A DNA stretch of 64,000 nucleotides from UMGS1387 sp045540015 (GTDB taxonomy: Bacteria > Bacillota > Clostridia > Oscillospirales > CAG-382). The stretch is taken from assembly GCA_045540015.1 (NCBI GenBank), contig JAZQGP010000013.1, positions 231,310-295,309 on the forward strand. Reading direction: 5' to 3'. How positions within the stretch are numbered: position 1 is the stretch's first letter; every line of letters begins with the position of its first letter. This document shows positions 35,044 to 44,165 of the stretch, in pieces. The notes below the pieces were generated by a model. That model saw only the letters and a list, made by a program, of their open reading frames with translations, had not been told where the DNA came from and searched no databases. The position numbers and the translations under genes are program-made.

Positions 35044-36480
35044 ATGAAGTATAATGTTTATGTTGACGGGAAGGCAATTATAACAAATCCCGCAAGAGTT
35101 TCGGCAATACCTTTCAATATGGTCTGGAGCGGTTATCAGAGAGATATTTCACAGACGGAAATTGCATGGTTTGTGGCGTTTGATATGTCAAAGCCCGTGG
35201 AAATCAAGGTTGATGTACTCGATGCGAAAGTGGAAGAAGTAAAAATCCGTCCGCTTGAGTTTGGTATTGACTATTCTGTTTCGGAAAACGCAATAACAAT
35301 TAAGCTTGACTGTCCCAAGAAATTTACCGTCGAGGTCAACGGAGTGCATGAAACGCTTCACGTGTTTGCAAACGAGCCTGACAATTTTGTTCCGGATGAA
35401 AACACAATCTATTTCGGCCCCGGTGAGCATGATGCAGGGCTTATTTGCCCCGAAAGCGGACAGACAGTATATATTGCCGAGGGTGCAGTGGTTTACGGTG
35501 GTATATTTGCGTATAAGGCAGATGATGTAACCGTAAGAGGCAGAGGTATACTCGATTCTTCTAAAATGTTAAGAGGAGCACAGTTGACTTCGGAGGATGA
35601 GGTTTATAAAAAACTCAAGAGCATCAATTTCAATCAGACGGATATAGGCGATTTCTCAAGCTTTGTAGCATACGGATGTACAAACTTCAGGGTTGAGGGA
35701 ATAATTCTGAGAGATGCTCCGTTCTGGTCGGTGATAATAAGAAACGGCTGCCGGGACGTTGACATCAGAAATATAAAGATTATCGGACAGTGGAGATACA
35801 ATTCCGACGGCGTTGACCTTTGTGCATCGCAGAACGCTGTTCTTTCGGACTGCTTTATCCGTTCCTTTGACGACGGTATTGTTGTGCGTGCTGTTTGTCT
35901 TGAAAACGAAACCTACGGCTGTGAAAATATGCTTATCGAAAACAATATCGTGTGGTGTGACTGGGGCAAAAACCTTGAAATCTGGAACGGCAACAAGAAC
36001 TCGATTATAAAGGACATTGTTTTCAAGAACAATTATCTCATTCACAGCGTTGACAAGTGCATAAGCATTGATACCTGGTACGGTGCTCCCGATATTGTGG
36101 TTGAAAATGTCCGGTACGAAAACATTTATATTGACACCGATACCGATTATCCCGTTCCATGTATTCAGCAGTCAAAAGAGCATGAATATCCATACTATAA
36201 TCAAATAAGTGACAGAGTAAAGTCGATTTTGGTATGTGTCAGCCGAGTCGGTAAGGACACGGGAAACCAGGGAATTGACACAAATGTTGAGACCTCTCAT
36301 TTCAAAATGGCATACAGAAACATCTCCTTTAAGAATGTTGTATGTAATTCCGAGAAACTTCTTCCGGCGGTCGTTGACACGGGAAGCCTCTATGATACGT
36401 CAAACATTACCTTTGAAGACTGCAGACTTGGAAAACTCACATTTTTGTGTACAAAGGAAATAAAAACCCCGAGATGGTGA
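35044..36480 (+). CDS. GH28-like polygalacturonase family protein
   Basis: 478 residues: a short beta domain (about 1-110) then a right-handed beta-helix. The family catalytic pattern is present as YNSDGVDLCAS and SFDDGIVVRA (the N-x-D and DD aspartates), with SVDKCISIDTW further on. GH28 enzymes hydrolyse galacturonan or rhamnogalacturonan by inversion; intracellular gut members also act on other uronides. No signal peptide. The ATG at 35044 follows GGAGAGAAG; an in-frame ATG at 35023 has no ribosome site. A single-gene unit with its own promoter and terminator. Confidence 0.83.
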   Translation: MKYNVYVDGKAIITNPARVSAIPFNMVWSGYQRDISQTEIAWFVAFDMSKPVEIKVDVLDAKVEEVKIRPLEFGIDYSVSENAITIKLDCPKKFTVEVNGVHETLHVFANEPDNFVPDENTIYFGPGEHDAGLICPESGQTVYIAEGAVVYGGIFAYKADDVTVRGRGILDSSKMLRGAQLTSEDEVYKKLKSINFNQTDIGDFSSFVAYGCTNFRVEGIILRDAPFWSVIIRNGCRDVDIRNIKIIGQWRYNSDGVDLCASQNAVLSDCFIRSFDDGIVVRAVCLENETYGCENMLIENNIVWCDWGKNLEIWNGNKNSIIKDIVFKNNYLIHSVDKCISIDTWYGAPDIVVENVRYENIYIDTDTDYPVPCIQQSKEHEYPYYNQISDRVKSILVCVSRVGKDTGNQGIDTNVETSHFKMAYRNISFKNVVCNSEKLLPAVVDTGSLYDTSNITFEDCRLGKLTFLCTKEIKTPRW

Positions 36481-36484
36481 TAAG

Positions 36485-36530
36485 AATATGCTCCGAAGAT
36501 GATGAGAAGTCTTCGGGGCATATTTTCGGT
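36485..36530 (+). terminator. Terminator of the GH28-like gene
   Basis: A 15-pair hairpin (36485-36499 with 36510-36524; one G-T pair) followed by TTCGGTTT. Confidence 0.75.
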
Positions 36531-36567
36531 TTAACAAAATCCCATAGAAAAAGCGACAAATGCGGTG

Positions 36568-36597
36568 TATAATACTTATATTGTTGCAAACAATATA
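36568..36597 (+). promoter_or_regulatory. -10 element and perfect inverted repeat upstream of an amidohydrolase
   Basis: TATAAT (36568-36573) is followed by arms TATATTGTT (36577-36585) and AACAATATA (36589-36597) around GCA. The 9-bp arms are perfect and sit at the expected transcription start, so this is a repressor operator or a short stable 5' hairpin. No good -35 was seen. Confidence 0.6.
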
Positions 36598-36611
36598 CAA
36601 GAGGTGTTCCT

Positions 36612-37403
36612 ATGCTCATAGATTTCCATACACATGCATTCCCGGACAAAATAGCAGACAGGGCGGTTGAAAAGCTTTCGTTTGCCTCCGGCGGACTTAA
36701 ACCTCATACCGACGGCACGGTTTTAGGGCTTCGCAAATCAATGTCGGAAGGAAATGTTGACATATCTGTTGTTCTTAGCATTGCTACAAATGCCTCTCAG
36801 CAGAAAAATGTCAATGATTTTACCGCATTGCTCGACAAGGAGCAAGACCTGGTTGCATTCGGCTCTGTTTTTCCCGATGCCGAGGACGCATTGGACGAGC
36901 TTGAGCGTATAAAGTCACTTGGATTGAAGGGTGTAAAGCTGCACCCGGATTATCAGGGATTTAATGTTGACGATGAAAAAATGAAGCCGATATATAAGAA
37001 GATATCTGAGCTTGGTCTTATAACAGTTTTTCACGCCGGATTTGACTATGGCTTTCCGCCGCCTTACGGTGCAACTCCCGAAAAGCTTGCAAAAGCGCTT
37101 TCGTGGTTTTCTTCGCCTGTTATTGCTGCTCACTGGGGTGGTGTTTGCTGCGGAGAGGGTGTTTTAAAACTGCTCTGCGGACGCGATATTTATTTTGACA
37201 CTTCGTTCGGCTACGGCAATATGCCGAAATATTATGCCGAAAAAATCCTTGAAAAGCATGGCGCTGACAGAATGCTGTTCGGAACGGACACGCCCTGGCA
37301 TACGGCTGGTATGGAAATGAGACTGCTTGACACACTCGGAATTTCCGATAGTGATATGGAAAAGATAAAAAGCGGCAACGCCAAAAAGCTGCTGGGAATA
37401 TAA
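36612..37403 (+). CDS. Amidohydrolase family protein (ACMSD-like TIM barrel)
   Basis: 263 residues, compact for the family. DFHTHAFP (metal histidines), GVKLHPDYQGF, TVFHAGFD, IAAHWGG and MLFGTDTPWH make a full amidohydrolase-2 metal centre. Family members decarboxylate or hydrolyse small cyclic or carboxylated compounds; the substrate here is unknown. The start follows CAAGAGGTG. It lies between the GH28-like gene and a convergent DeoR gene but has its own promoter-like region and terminator. Confidence 0.82.
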   Translation: MLIDFHTHAFPDKIADRAVEKLSFASGGLKPHTDGTVLGLRKSMSEGNVDISVVLSIATNASQQKNVNDFTALLDKEQDLVAFGSVFPDAEDALDELERIKSLGLKGVKLHPDYQGFNVDDEKMKPIYKKISELGLITVFHAGFDYGFPPPYGATPEKLAKALSWFSSPVIAAHWGGVCCGEGVLKLLCGRDIYFDTSFGYGNMPKYYAEKILEKHGADRMLFGTDTPWHTAGMEMRLLDTLGISDSDMEKIKSGNAKKLLGI

Positions 37404-37415
37404 TGAAAATGAAAG

Positions 37416-37451
37416 AGCCGTCTCACGTCTGAAGTGAAACGGCTTGCTTTT
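37416..37451 (+). terminator. Terminator of the amidohydrolase gene
   Basis: AGCCGTCTCAC (37416-37426) pairs with GTGAAACGGCT (37434-37444) with one mismatch, then TGCTTTTTT. The T-run touches the stop codon of the convergent DeoR gene. Confidence 0.8.
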
Positions 37452-38153
37452 TTAGTCAGTATTTGTAATAATACCGTCAAGGTCTTTTTTGGTGCAGAGG
37501 GTATTTAGATGTTTATGCCCGAATTTGTTTTTGTCACATAGCAAATAGCTTTTTTTTGAGTTGTTTATCATTATTTTTCGTATTGAGTTTTCAAGAATTG
37601 AGTTGTCTGTAATAATACCGTCCTCGGATATTCCGCGGCAGGAGAAGAAGGCAATATTCGCATTGTACCGACGAAGCATTTCCTCGGCGTCTGTGCCGAC
37701 ATATGAAAGGGATTCGTGTGTCAGCTCTCCGCCAGTACAGATTGTCTTTATCCCCATGGAGGCTGCTTCAAGGGCGGTTTTTGCTCCGTTTGTAATAATA
37801 AGTATGTTTTTAAAAGAGGCAAGATGAGGCAGAAGATGATATGCCGTTGTTGATGCATCGAGCATTATTACATAGCCGTCTTTTATAAGCTTTGATGCTT
37901 TTAGCGCAATTTCCTTTTTGGCATCATTGTATTCAAGGTCGCGTATAAACAGCGGTATTCTCTGGTCGGCGTATTTCACTTTTAGCTTCACAACGCCTTT
38001 GCTGCTTGTGACAAGCTCCTTGTCCTTAAGTGCAAGTATGTCACGTCTTACTGTAGGCTCGCTTATAAACAATTTCTCTGACAGCTCTTTTACCGTATGT
38101 TCTTTTTCGGAAAGAAGCCTCATGTATTTTTCTTCTCTGTTGTATATAGACAT
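37452..38153 (-). CDS. DeoR family transcriptional regulator
   Basis: 233 residues. N-terminal winged helix (KELSEKLFISEPTVRRDILA) and DeoR sensor domain (MLDASTTAYHLLPHLA, CTGGELTHESLSYVG, FFSCRGISEDG). Divergent from the FAD oxidoreductase and glycerol-1-phosphate dehydrogenase genes with a 129-base shared promoter region, so those are its likely targets. Members respond to phosphorylated sugars or polyols, in keeping with a polyol-phosphate dehydrogenase nearby. Confidence 0.9.
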   Translation of the reverse strand: MSIYNREEKYMRLLSEKEHTVKELSEKLFISEPTVRRDILALKDKELVTSSKGVVKLKVKYADQRIPLFIRDLEYNDAKKEIALKASKLIKDGYVIMLDASTTAYHLLPHLASFKNILIITNGAKTALEAASMGIKTICTGGELTHESLSYVGTDAEEMLRRYNANIAFFSCRGISEDGIITDNSILENSIRKIMINNSKKSYLLCDKNKFGHKHLNTLCTKKDLDGIITNTD

Positions 38154-38182
38154 ATAATCACCATTTGATTTTTATTGTCATT

Positions 38183-38256
38183 ATTATAATCAATACATGA
38201 TAATTTTGTCAATATAATTTGAAAATATTGATTTTATTTTTTGCGTGGTATATAAT
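38183..38256. promoter_or_regulatory. Divergent promoters between deoR and the FAD oxidoreductase
   Basis: Minus strand: TTGACA (read from 38207-38212), 18 bases, TATAAT (read from 38183-38188). Plus strand: TTGATT (38228-38233), 17 bases, TATAAT (38251-38256). Confidence 0.7.
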
Positions 38257-38282
38257 TTTAATATAAAGTGGGGGGCAATAAA

Positions 38283-39569
38283 ATGAAAAACAATTATGAT
38301 GTAATAGTTGCAGGTGGAGGTCCTTCTGGAGTTGCGGCTTCTGTGTCGGCAGCGCGTCAGGGGGCAAAAACTGCGCTTGTGGAAAGATACGGAATACTCG
38401 GCGGTATGCTTACCTCCGGACATGTTCAGCCTATTCTCGGATATGCCGAGGGCAGAACTATGTATAATGAAATAACAGAGCTTCTCGGACAGGGGCATAA
38501 AACCGAAAAGATTGTAACGAGAAACGGTCCTGAAATAGGGGTTGATGTTGAACAGGCTAAACACAGGCTTTTAAAGCTTGCGGTTTCCGAGGGCGTTGAC
38601 GTTTATCTGCAAACGCCTGTTGTTGACGTTGTAATCGAAAACCAAAGGCTGACGGGTGTAAAAGTGCTTACTGCCACGGGTATAGAGGAAATGAGAGCAA
38701 AAGTGTTTGTTGACTCAACAGGCGACGGCTTTGTTGCGGCAATGTGCGGCGCGCCCTTTGAAATAGGACGCGAAAGCGACGGCAAGTGTCAGCCTGTAAC
38801 GCTTGAATTTACAATTTGCGATGTGGACGAAACATACAATTTCACCTGCTTTGGAGGCAGTGACCCCGTAACGCTTCCCGATGGGAGAAAGTACAGCGAG
38901 GTTTGTAAAGAAGCTTGCGGGAGAGGCGAGCTCCCGAAAAATGTAAGCATTGTAAGAATACATAAAACGCTTTATAGGGGAGAACGCAATATTAATGCGA
39001 CCCAGGTCAACGGTTGCAATACTCTCAGTGCCCTTGAATACACAAAGGCAGAGCTTGAATTGCGTGAACAGATACCTGGTATAATTGAATTTTTGAAGAA
39101 AAATGCCCCCGGCTTTGAAAAGTGCCGTCTCAAATCTACAGGTTCAACACTCGGTGTTCGCGAAACGAGAAGATTTGTCGGAGATTATGTTATTTCTGAC
39201 AGCGATGTTGAAACGGGCGCACGTTTTGAGGATGTTGTAGTACATAAGGCATGGTTTCTTATAGATATACACAACCCGACAGGCGGCGGACAGGCGGAAA
39301 AGCATTCACAGCCGGCAACTCCGTATGATATTCCATACAGAAGCTTGCTTCCCAAGAACATTGAAGGAGTTTTGCTTTCCGGAAGAAATATTTCGGGCAC
39401 ACACAGAGCACACGCATCGTATCGAGTTATGGGCGTTGCTCTTGCGACGGGACAGGCAGCAGGAATTGCAGCAGCTCTCAGCGCAAAAGAAAACTGTACC
39501 CCGAGAGAGCTCGACTACGGAAAAGTTCAGAAAGCTCTTTGCGAACAGGGCGCAAGACTGTTTGATTGA
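38283..39569 (+). CDS. FAD-dependent oxidoreductase (FAD_oxidored family)
   Basis: 428 residues. DVIVAGGGPSGVAASVSAA is the FAD Rossmann loop and ERYGILGGMLTSG is the family signature after it. STGDGFVAA and the C-terminal HRAHASYRVMGVALATGQAA complete the flavin site. Family members often accompany glycosidase or sugar-acid genes, but reactions are mostly unknown. The ATG at 38283 is preferred to an upstream GTG because the G-rich stretch immediately before it serves as the ribosome site. It is followed 15 bases later by the glycerol-1-phosphate dehydrogenase gene. Confidence 0.82.
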   Translation: MKNNYDVIVAGGGPSGVAASVSAARQGAKTALVERYGILGGMLTSGHVQPILGYAEGRTMYNEITELLGQGHKTEKIVTRNGPEIGVDVEQAKHRLLKLAVSEGVDVYLQTPVVDVVIENQRLTGVKVLTATGIEEMRAKVFVDSTGDGFVAAMCGAPFEIGRESDGKCQPVTLEFTICDVDETYNFTCFGGSDPVTLPDGRKYSEVCKEACGRGELPKNVSIVRIHKTLYRGERNINATQVNGCNTLSALEYTKAELELREQIPGIIEFLKKNAPGFEKCRLKSTGSTLGVRETRRFVGDYVISDSDVETGARFEDVVVHKAWFLIDIHNPTGGGQAEKHSQPATPYDIPYRSLLPKNIEGVLLSGRNISGTHRAHASYRVMGVALATGQAAGIAAALSAKENCTPRELDYGKVQKALCEQGARLFD

Positions 39570-39584
39570 AAGGAGAAAATTTAT

Positions 39585-40883
39585 ATGAGTATTAAGGAAC
39601 ACGGATGTTCCTGCGGCAAGGCACACATAAATCCCGTAGACAGAATAATAAAGGGGCGTGGTGCTGTTAATGAAATAGGTACAGCGGTTGCCGGATATAA
39701 GGCAAAAAAAGCATTTGTTCTGTGTGATAAAACAACATATGCAGTTGCAGGAGAGCGTGTTTGTATGTTGCTAAAAGACAGCAGCATATCGTACACGTGC
39801 TTTGTAATTGACAGTGAAATGCCGCAGCCGGACGAAAAAAGCGTAGGTTCGGTTATTATGAATTATGACTGTTCGTGCGATATTGTTGTAGGAGTAGGTT
39901 CCGGAGTCATTAATGACATTGGTAAAATACTGAGTGCAACGGCAAAGGTGCCTTATGTTATTGTTGCAACGGCACCGTCCATGGACGGATATGCTTCTGC
40001 AACCTCTTCTATGGAAAGAGGCGGAGTCAAGGCAACAATTCCTTCAAAATGCCCGAATGTAATAATCGGGGATACCGATATCCTCAAAAACGCTCCCATG
40101 AAAATGTTGAAAAGCGGACTTGGCGATATGATTGCAAAATATGTGAGCATATGCGAGTGGAGAATAGCAAATATAATCACGAGCGAATACTATTGCGAAG
40201 AAATAGCATCGCTTGTAAGAGCTGCACTCAGGCAATGTGTCGACAACGCAGACGGACTGCTTAAGCGAGAAGAAAAGGCAGTTGAAGCTGTTTTTGACGG
40301 ACTTGTTCTCGGAGGTGTTGCAATGGCGTATGCCGGAGCATCGCGTCCTGCATCGGGAACCGAACATTATTTGTCGCATATATGGGACATGAGAGGGCTT
40401 GAGTTTGGTACGGTAACAGATTTTCATGGCATACAGTGTGCATTGGGAACGCTTTTGACAGTAGAGCTTTATGAGCGCATAAAGAAAACCGTGCCCGATA
40501 AGGAGAAAGCAATTTCTTATGCTGAAAGCTTCGACTACGGCAAATGGAAGAAAAAGCTTTATGAGTTTCTCGGGCATGGAGCACAGAGCATGACCGAGCT
40601 TGAAGAAAAAGAAGGAAAATACAGCGTTGAGAGGCACAAAGAGAGGATTGAAACAATTATTTCAAATTGGAGTGAAATAATATTGATTATCGATGAGGAG
40701 CTTCCGGACAGAAATTATCTTGAAAAGCTGTTTAAGCAACTCGGCTTGCCGTGTAAATGCGAGGACATAGGTATAGATTCCTCCTTGCTTCCGATGACTT
40801 TCAAGTCAAGCAAGGACATAAGAGATAAATATGTGCTTCCGCGTCTTGCATGGGACCTGGGAGTAATAGATGAAACAGTATAA
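39585..40883 (+). CDS. sn-glycerol-1-phosphate dehydrogenase family (AraM-like)
   Basis: 432 residues. GVGSGVINDIGK is the nucleotide loop, ATAPSMDGYAS the substrate loop, and SGLGDMIAKY, SGTEHYLSH and DFHGIQ supply the aspartate and two histidines of the metal site. B. subtilis AraM reduces dihydroxyacetone phosphate to sn-glycerol-1-phosphate and is found in an arabinose operon. Paired with a FAD oxidoreductase under DeoR control, a role in polyol-phosphate metabolism is likely. N-terminal HGCSCGKAH is cysteine-rich. The start follows AAAGGAGAAAA. Confidence 0.88.
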   Translation: MSIKEHGCSCGKAHINPVDRIIKGRGAVNEIGTAVAGYKAKKAFVLCDKTTYAVAGERVCMLLKDSSISYTCFVIDSEMPQPDEKSVGSVIMNYDCSCDIVVGVGSGVINDIGKILSATAKVPYVIVATAPSMDGYASATSSMERGGVKATIPSKCPNVIIGDTDILKNAPMKMLKSGLGDMIAKYVSICEWRIANIITSEYYCEEIASLVRAALRQCVDNADGLLKREEKAVEAVFDGLVLGGVAMAYAGASRPASGTEHYLSHIWDMRGLEFGTVTDFHGIQCALGTLLTVELYERIKKTVPDKEKAISYAESFDYGKWKKKLYEFLGHGAQSMTELEEKEGKYSVERHKERIETIISNWSEIILIIDEELPDRNYLEKLFKQLGLPCKCEDIGIDSSLLPMTFKSSKDIRDKYVLPRLAWDLGVIDETV

Positions 40884-40913
40884 AAAATCCGCCGTTCCTT
40901 TTCGGGAACGGCG
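40884..40913 (-). terminator. Terminator of the flavin reductase gene
   Basis: CGCCGTTCC (40890-40898) and GGAACGGCG (40905-40913). On the minus strand the hairpin is followed by GATTTTTTATA. It may also act weakly on the plus-strand gene ending at 40883. Confidence 0.8.
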
Positions 40914-40918
40914 ATTCA

Positions 40919-41539
40919 TCATTTTGAGCGTTTTTTCTGTTGCTTTGTTGTTGGTACTTTGCCTTGTTTTGCACTCTTATGCTTCTTTCTTACGGAATAT
41001 CCGAACGTGCCGATGCGTTTTCCGAGCTCGAAATATTCGCCGTGAGCGTAAGCGGCAAGATTTGCCTTTGAAAGACAGAGCTTTCCGTCCTTGTTTATAA
41101 GGCTCTCGTCAACCGACACGCAAACGATGTCGGCTAAAAACATGTGATGAGTTCCAAGCTCTATAACGTCTGTAACTTTGCATTCAAGACATACAGGACT
41201 TTCTTCAAGCGACGGGCATGAAACCTCAAAGGATTTTGCCTTTGCAATACCGTACTTTTCAAATTTATCAACATTTTTGCCGCTGTATGTGCCGCATAGG
41301 TCCGCATTTCTGCACATGTCGGCTGTGGTGAGGTTTATTACAAACTCACCGCTTTTTTTAATAAGGTCATACGAATATCTTTCGGGACGTACGGAAACGT
41401 AGGTTTTTGCGGGACGTGTGTTTATAATACCTGTCCAGGCAACCGTGAACACGTTGTCCTTCCCGTCGTATGAGCTTGTTACCATCGTCGGCGGTACGGG
41501 TGCAAGAAGCGCACCGCCCTTCCATTTAGTCTTTTTCAT
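40919..41539 (-). CDS. Flavin reductase family protein (flavoredoxin-like)
   Basis: 206 residues of the FMN-binding split-barrel flavin-reductase-like family: PPTMVTSSYDGKDNVFTVAW, TRPAKTYVSVRPERYS, GEFVINL and HHMFLADIVCV. Such proteins bind FMN and pass electrons in anaerobes. The C-terminal 25 residues are lysine-rich and look disordered. The ATG at 41539 with AAGGAAC upstream is preferred to a TTG at 41566, which would overlap the upstream gene end. Confidence 0.85.
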   Translation of the reverse strand: MKKTKWKGGALLAPVPPTMVTSSYDGKDNVFTVAWTGIINTRPAKTYVSVRPERYSYDLIKKSGEFVINLTTADMCRNADLCGTYSGKNVDKFEKYGIAKAKSFEVSCPSLEESPVCLECKVTDVIELGTHHMFLADIVCVSVDESLINKDGKLCLSKANLAAYAHGEYFELGKRIGTFGYSVRKKHKSAKQGKVPTTKQQKKRSK

Positions 41540-41562
41540 TTTTATGTTCCTTACTGTTACAG

Positions 41563-42555
41563 TCAAAAAGCTACATCACGCCGGCTGATAAATGTTTTTC
41601 CGTTAAGATAGGAAAGAATGCCGGCATCGCTTGTAAATTTAAAGGTGAGCGAGTATGAGCATAGCTTCTGGTATTTTACACCTGTTTTTAGTTTGTGGTT
41701 TATGCCGTATTTACCGTCGCCGACTATCGGATGACCGATATAGGCAAGATGCGCTCGTATTTGGTGTGTTCTTCCTGTTATAAGCTCGACTTCAACAAGG
41801 GATGTATCTTTTACGCTTTCGAGAACCCTGTATTTTGTGATAACCGTTTTTATGTCGTTTTCGTTTACTTTTCCGAGTTTCTTTACTGCGGCTGCTTTTG
41901 ACGGGAAAATATACACTCTGTTTTCGGTTCTGTTTTTGTAGTGAAAATCTTTTAAGGTTGCCTCTTTTTTGTCGGGCACTCCTAAAATTACGGCGTGATA
42001 AATCTTGTCCATCTGCCGCTCTTTGATTTTCTCGTTCATTATGCGAAGCGCCTCGGCGTTTTTTGCAGCAATTACAAGCCCTGAGGTGTTTCGGTCAAGA
42101 CGGTTGCAGAGTGCGGGAGTGAAGCTGTTTTCGTTTTCGGGATTATATTCGCCTTTTGCAACAAGATATCCTATGAGCTTGTCCACAAGACAGACCTCGT
42201 TTTCCTTTGACTCTTCATCGGGAAGCGAGGAATGAACTGATTCTCCCTGTGCTTTGTCGAGAATGATAACGTTTTCATCCTCGTATGCGATATCTTCACT
42301 TTTCAGCGTGTGCAAAACCAACTGTTTTTTTGATGTAGCTTTTGTATCGGGGAAAAACTCGTCACTTATGTAGAGGGTGAGAATATCTCCGGTTTTAAGA
42401 ATTTCCGCGCCTTTTGCGTGAATTCCGTTTATTTTTACGCACTTTTTTCTAAAATACTTGTACAGGAGTGACGAAGGAAGTCCGACAAGTGCTTTTGTCA
42501 AAAACTTATCTGTCCGCTGCCCTGCGTCGTTTTTGTTGATTGTCAGAGTTCTCAT
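41563..42555 (-). CDS. RluC/RluD family pseudouridine synthase
   Basis: 330 residues: an S4 RNA-binding domain at the N-terminus (TDKFLTKAL, KKCVKINGIHAKG) and the synthase domain with the catalytic aspartate in NRLDRNTSGLV and TGRTHQIRAHLAYIGHPIVG. It isomerises uridines in 23S rRNA. The ATG at 42555 follows GGAGGTGAAAACA; an upstream in-frame start would add 22 unrelated residues. The exact RNA position cannot be assigned. Confidence 0.92.
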   Translation of the reverse strand: MRTLTINKNDAGQRTDKFLTKALVGLPSSLLYKYFRKKCVKINGIHAKGAEILKTGDILTLYISDEFFPDTKATSKKQLVLHTLKSEDIAYEDENVIILDKAQGESVHSSLPDEESKENEVCLVDKLIGYLVAKGEYNPENENSFTPALCNRLDRNTSGLVIAAKNAEALRIMNEKIKERQMDKIYHAVILGVPDKKEATLKDFHYKNRTENRVYIFPSKAAAVKKLGKVNENDIKTVITKYRVLESVKDTSLVEVELITGRTHQIRAHLAYIGHPIVGDGKYGINHKLKTGVKYQKLCSYSLTFKFTSDAGILSYLNGKTFISRRDVAF

Positions 42556-42617
42556 TGTTTTCACCTCCGCAAAAGCATATTTTTCAGAGCTCATTTTACC
42601 ACATAAAAGAAAAAATG

Positions 42618-43247
42618 TCAATGACCGCCTAGGTGCTTTTCGGCAAACATAAGAGACAGGCTGAGATTGCCCTCGGATTCGCTTTTTTCGTATTTTACGT
42701 CAAAGCCTGAGTTTTTTGCCGTATTCACAGCCCTCTCGATGCTGTTTATTACAATCCCGATGTCCTTTACAAAACCAAGTTTCAGCCGCTTTGAGCCGTT
42801 TTTCTTTTTCTCATAAAGTCTGAAAGAAGGCTTTTCGTTGGTTATTTGCTCAATGTATTCCTTTGTACGTGAAAGAGAAAGCTTGTTTTTGGTACAGTGC
42901 TTTACCGCAAAGCGGCGTGTTACGGGAGAAAGCTTTGAAAGAAGTTCGGCTGTCATTTCGGAAAGTCCGGCGTCAAGTATGAGCTTTCTTTCTTTATCCG
43001 AAAAGCAAAGAAGAGCCCTTTTTCGTTTTATGCTTTCAAGTGAAAGTCCCAATGCCTTTGATGCATCCTTTTCCGTTATGTCAACAAGCAGGATGAGAGC
43101 ATTTATTATTTCGCCTTTGGTAAACATATTGCAGTCGGGTTTGAGCATTGCGCAAACAGCGCTTCTTACGGTTTCGGAGTTTTCTTTGTTTGTACAGACC
43201 ATGGGTATGAGTTTTATTTGTTTTGAGTTTGCCAAATTAAAAGACAC
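42618..43247 (-). CDS. Orphan ParB-like helix-turn-helix protein
   Basis: 209 residues. The middle (about 50-150) resembles the ParB/Noc HTH core: ITEKDASKALGLSLESIKRK followed by LCFSDKERKLILDAGLSEMT, like the LxLPxxVxxLIxxGxLSxxHA pattern. The N-terminal CTPase/ParB-Srx domain (GERR motif) is absent and no ParA gene adjoins. The C-terminus (RLKLGFVKDIGIVINSIERA) may be a dimerisation part. It starts with GTG after AGGAAG. Probably DNA-binding, but partition or regulatory function is unproven. Confidence 0.6.
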   Translation of the reverse strand: MSFNLANSKQIKLIPMVCTNKENSETVRSAVCAMLKPDCNMFTKGEIINALILLVDITEKDASKALGLSLESIKRKRALLCFSDKERKLILDAGLSEMTAELLSKLSPVTRRFAVKHCTKNKLSLSRTKEYIEQITNEKPSFRLYEKKKNGSKRLKLGFVKDIGIVINSIERAVNTAKNSGFDVKYEKSESEGNLSLSLMFAEKHLGGH

Positions 43248-43348
43248 GTTTTATACTTCCTTTCTTTTTTTTGCTATTTTATCACAGCTTAAAAGAAATT
43301 TTGGTAAAAACGTGTCGGATGATTATTTTGGGCAAATGATGTGATTAA

Positions 43349-44149
43349 TTAATGTCCCTGCTTTTTTCGGTATTGCGACGGCAGAAGCCCTGTATGGCTC
43401 TTGAACGTTTTTGAAAAATATGAAGCGTTTTCAAACCCACAGAGAGCACATATTTCAAAAACTGTTTTTGTGCTGTCCCGAAGAAGCTGCTTTGCGTAGT
43501 CGCACCTTCTGGCGTTTATCTGATCGACAAGCGTGTAGCCCGTGCTTTCCTTGAGCATACGTGCAAAATGATATTTGGAAAAACCGACTTTCTGAGCTAT
43601 GTCCTCAAGTGTGATTCTTTCCGTGAAATTCTTGTTTATGTATTCAACGGCGGCTTTTATTGCTTCGGAGTTTTTAAACAGGATATGCGTTTGCTCTGCC
43701 GGCTGTGAATATGTTTTGCACATAAAGAGAAGATAATCGAGGATATATTTTCTCAGGGCTGCGGCATAATATTTATCTGATATCATCGAAAAATGTTCGG
43801 CAATTGTTTCAATTAGCTTCCCTGCATTCTCATCGTGAATTCGGGGAATGAATCGGATTGCGTCAAGAGACATTCCATTTTGTTCAAAAAATACATTGTC
43901 AACTATAAGACAACGGTAAATAAGTCCTGCGTCCGGAGATATTGAGTGAAGACAGTTTGAGTTTACAACAATGGTGTCTCCTTGTGAAAATTCTATTGCC
44001 TCATCATCTATGTATACTTTTCCGCTTCCTGAGATGCAGTAAAGGAATTCCGGATTATAATGCCAGTTGGTATAGGCTTTGGTATGGGTATGAAAAATAA
44101 AAGGCAGCAGAGAGTTGCTCATTGAGTGATGTTCGTGGGTGGCTTTCAT
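43349..44149 (-). CDS. AraC family transcriptional regulator
   Basis: 266 residues: cupin sensor (NWHYNPEFLYCISGSGKVYI, histidine-rich) and C-terminal AraC domain (ITLEDIAQKVGFSKYHFARM and EICALCGFENASYFSKTFKS). The ATG at 44149 follows GGAGG and is preferred to an upstream in-frame alternative start at 44170. Divergent from the sugar isomerase-nagB pair over a 179-base region carrying phased AGCAATAT repeats, its likely binding sites. Confidence 0.92.
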   Translation of the reverse strand: MKATHEHHSMSNSLLPFIFHTHTKAYTNWHYNPEFLYCISGSGKVYIDDEAIEFSQGDTIVVNSNCLHSISPDAGLIYRCLIVDNVFFEQNGMSLDAIRFIPRIHDENAGKLIETIAEHFSMISDKYYAAALRKYILDYLLFMCKTYSQPAEQTHILFKNSEAIKAAVEYINKNFTERITLEDIAQKVGFSKYHFARMLKESTGYTLVDQINARRCDYAKQLLRDSTKTVFEICALCGFENASYFSKTFKSHTGLLPSQYRKKQGH

Positions 44150-44165
44150 ATTTACCTCCGTAAAA

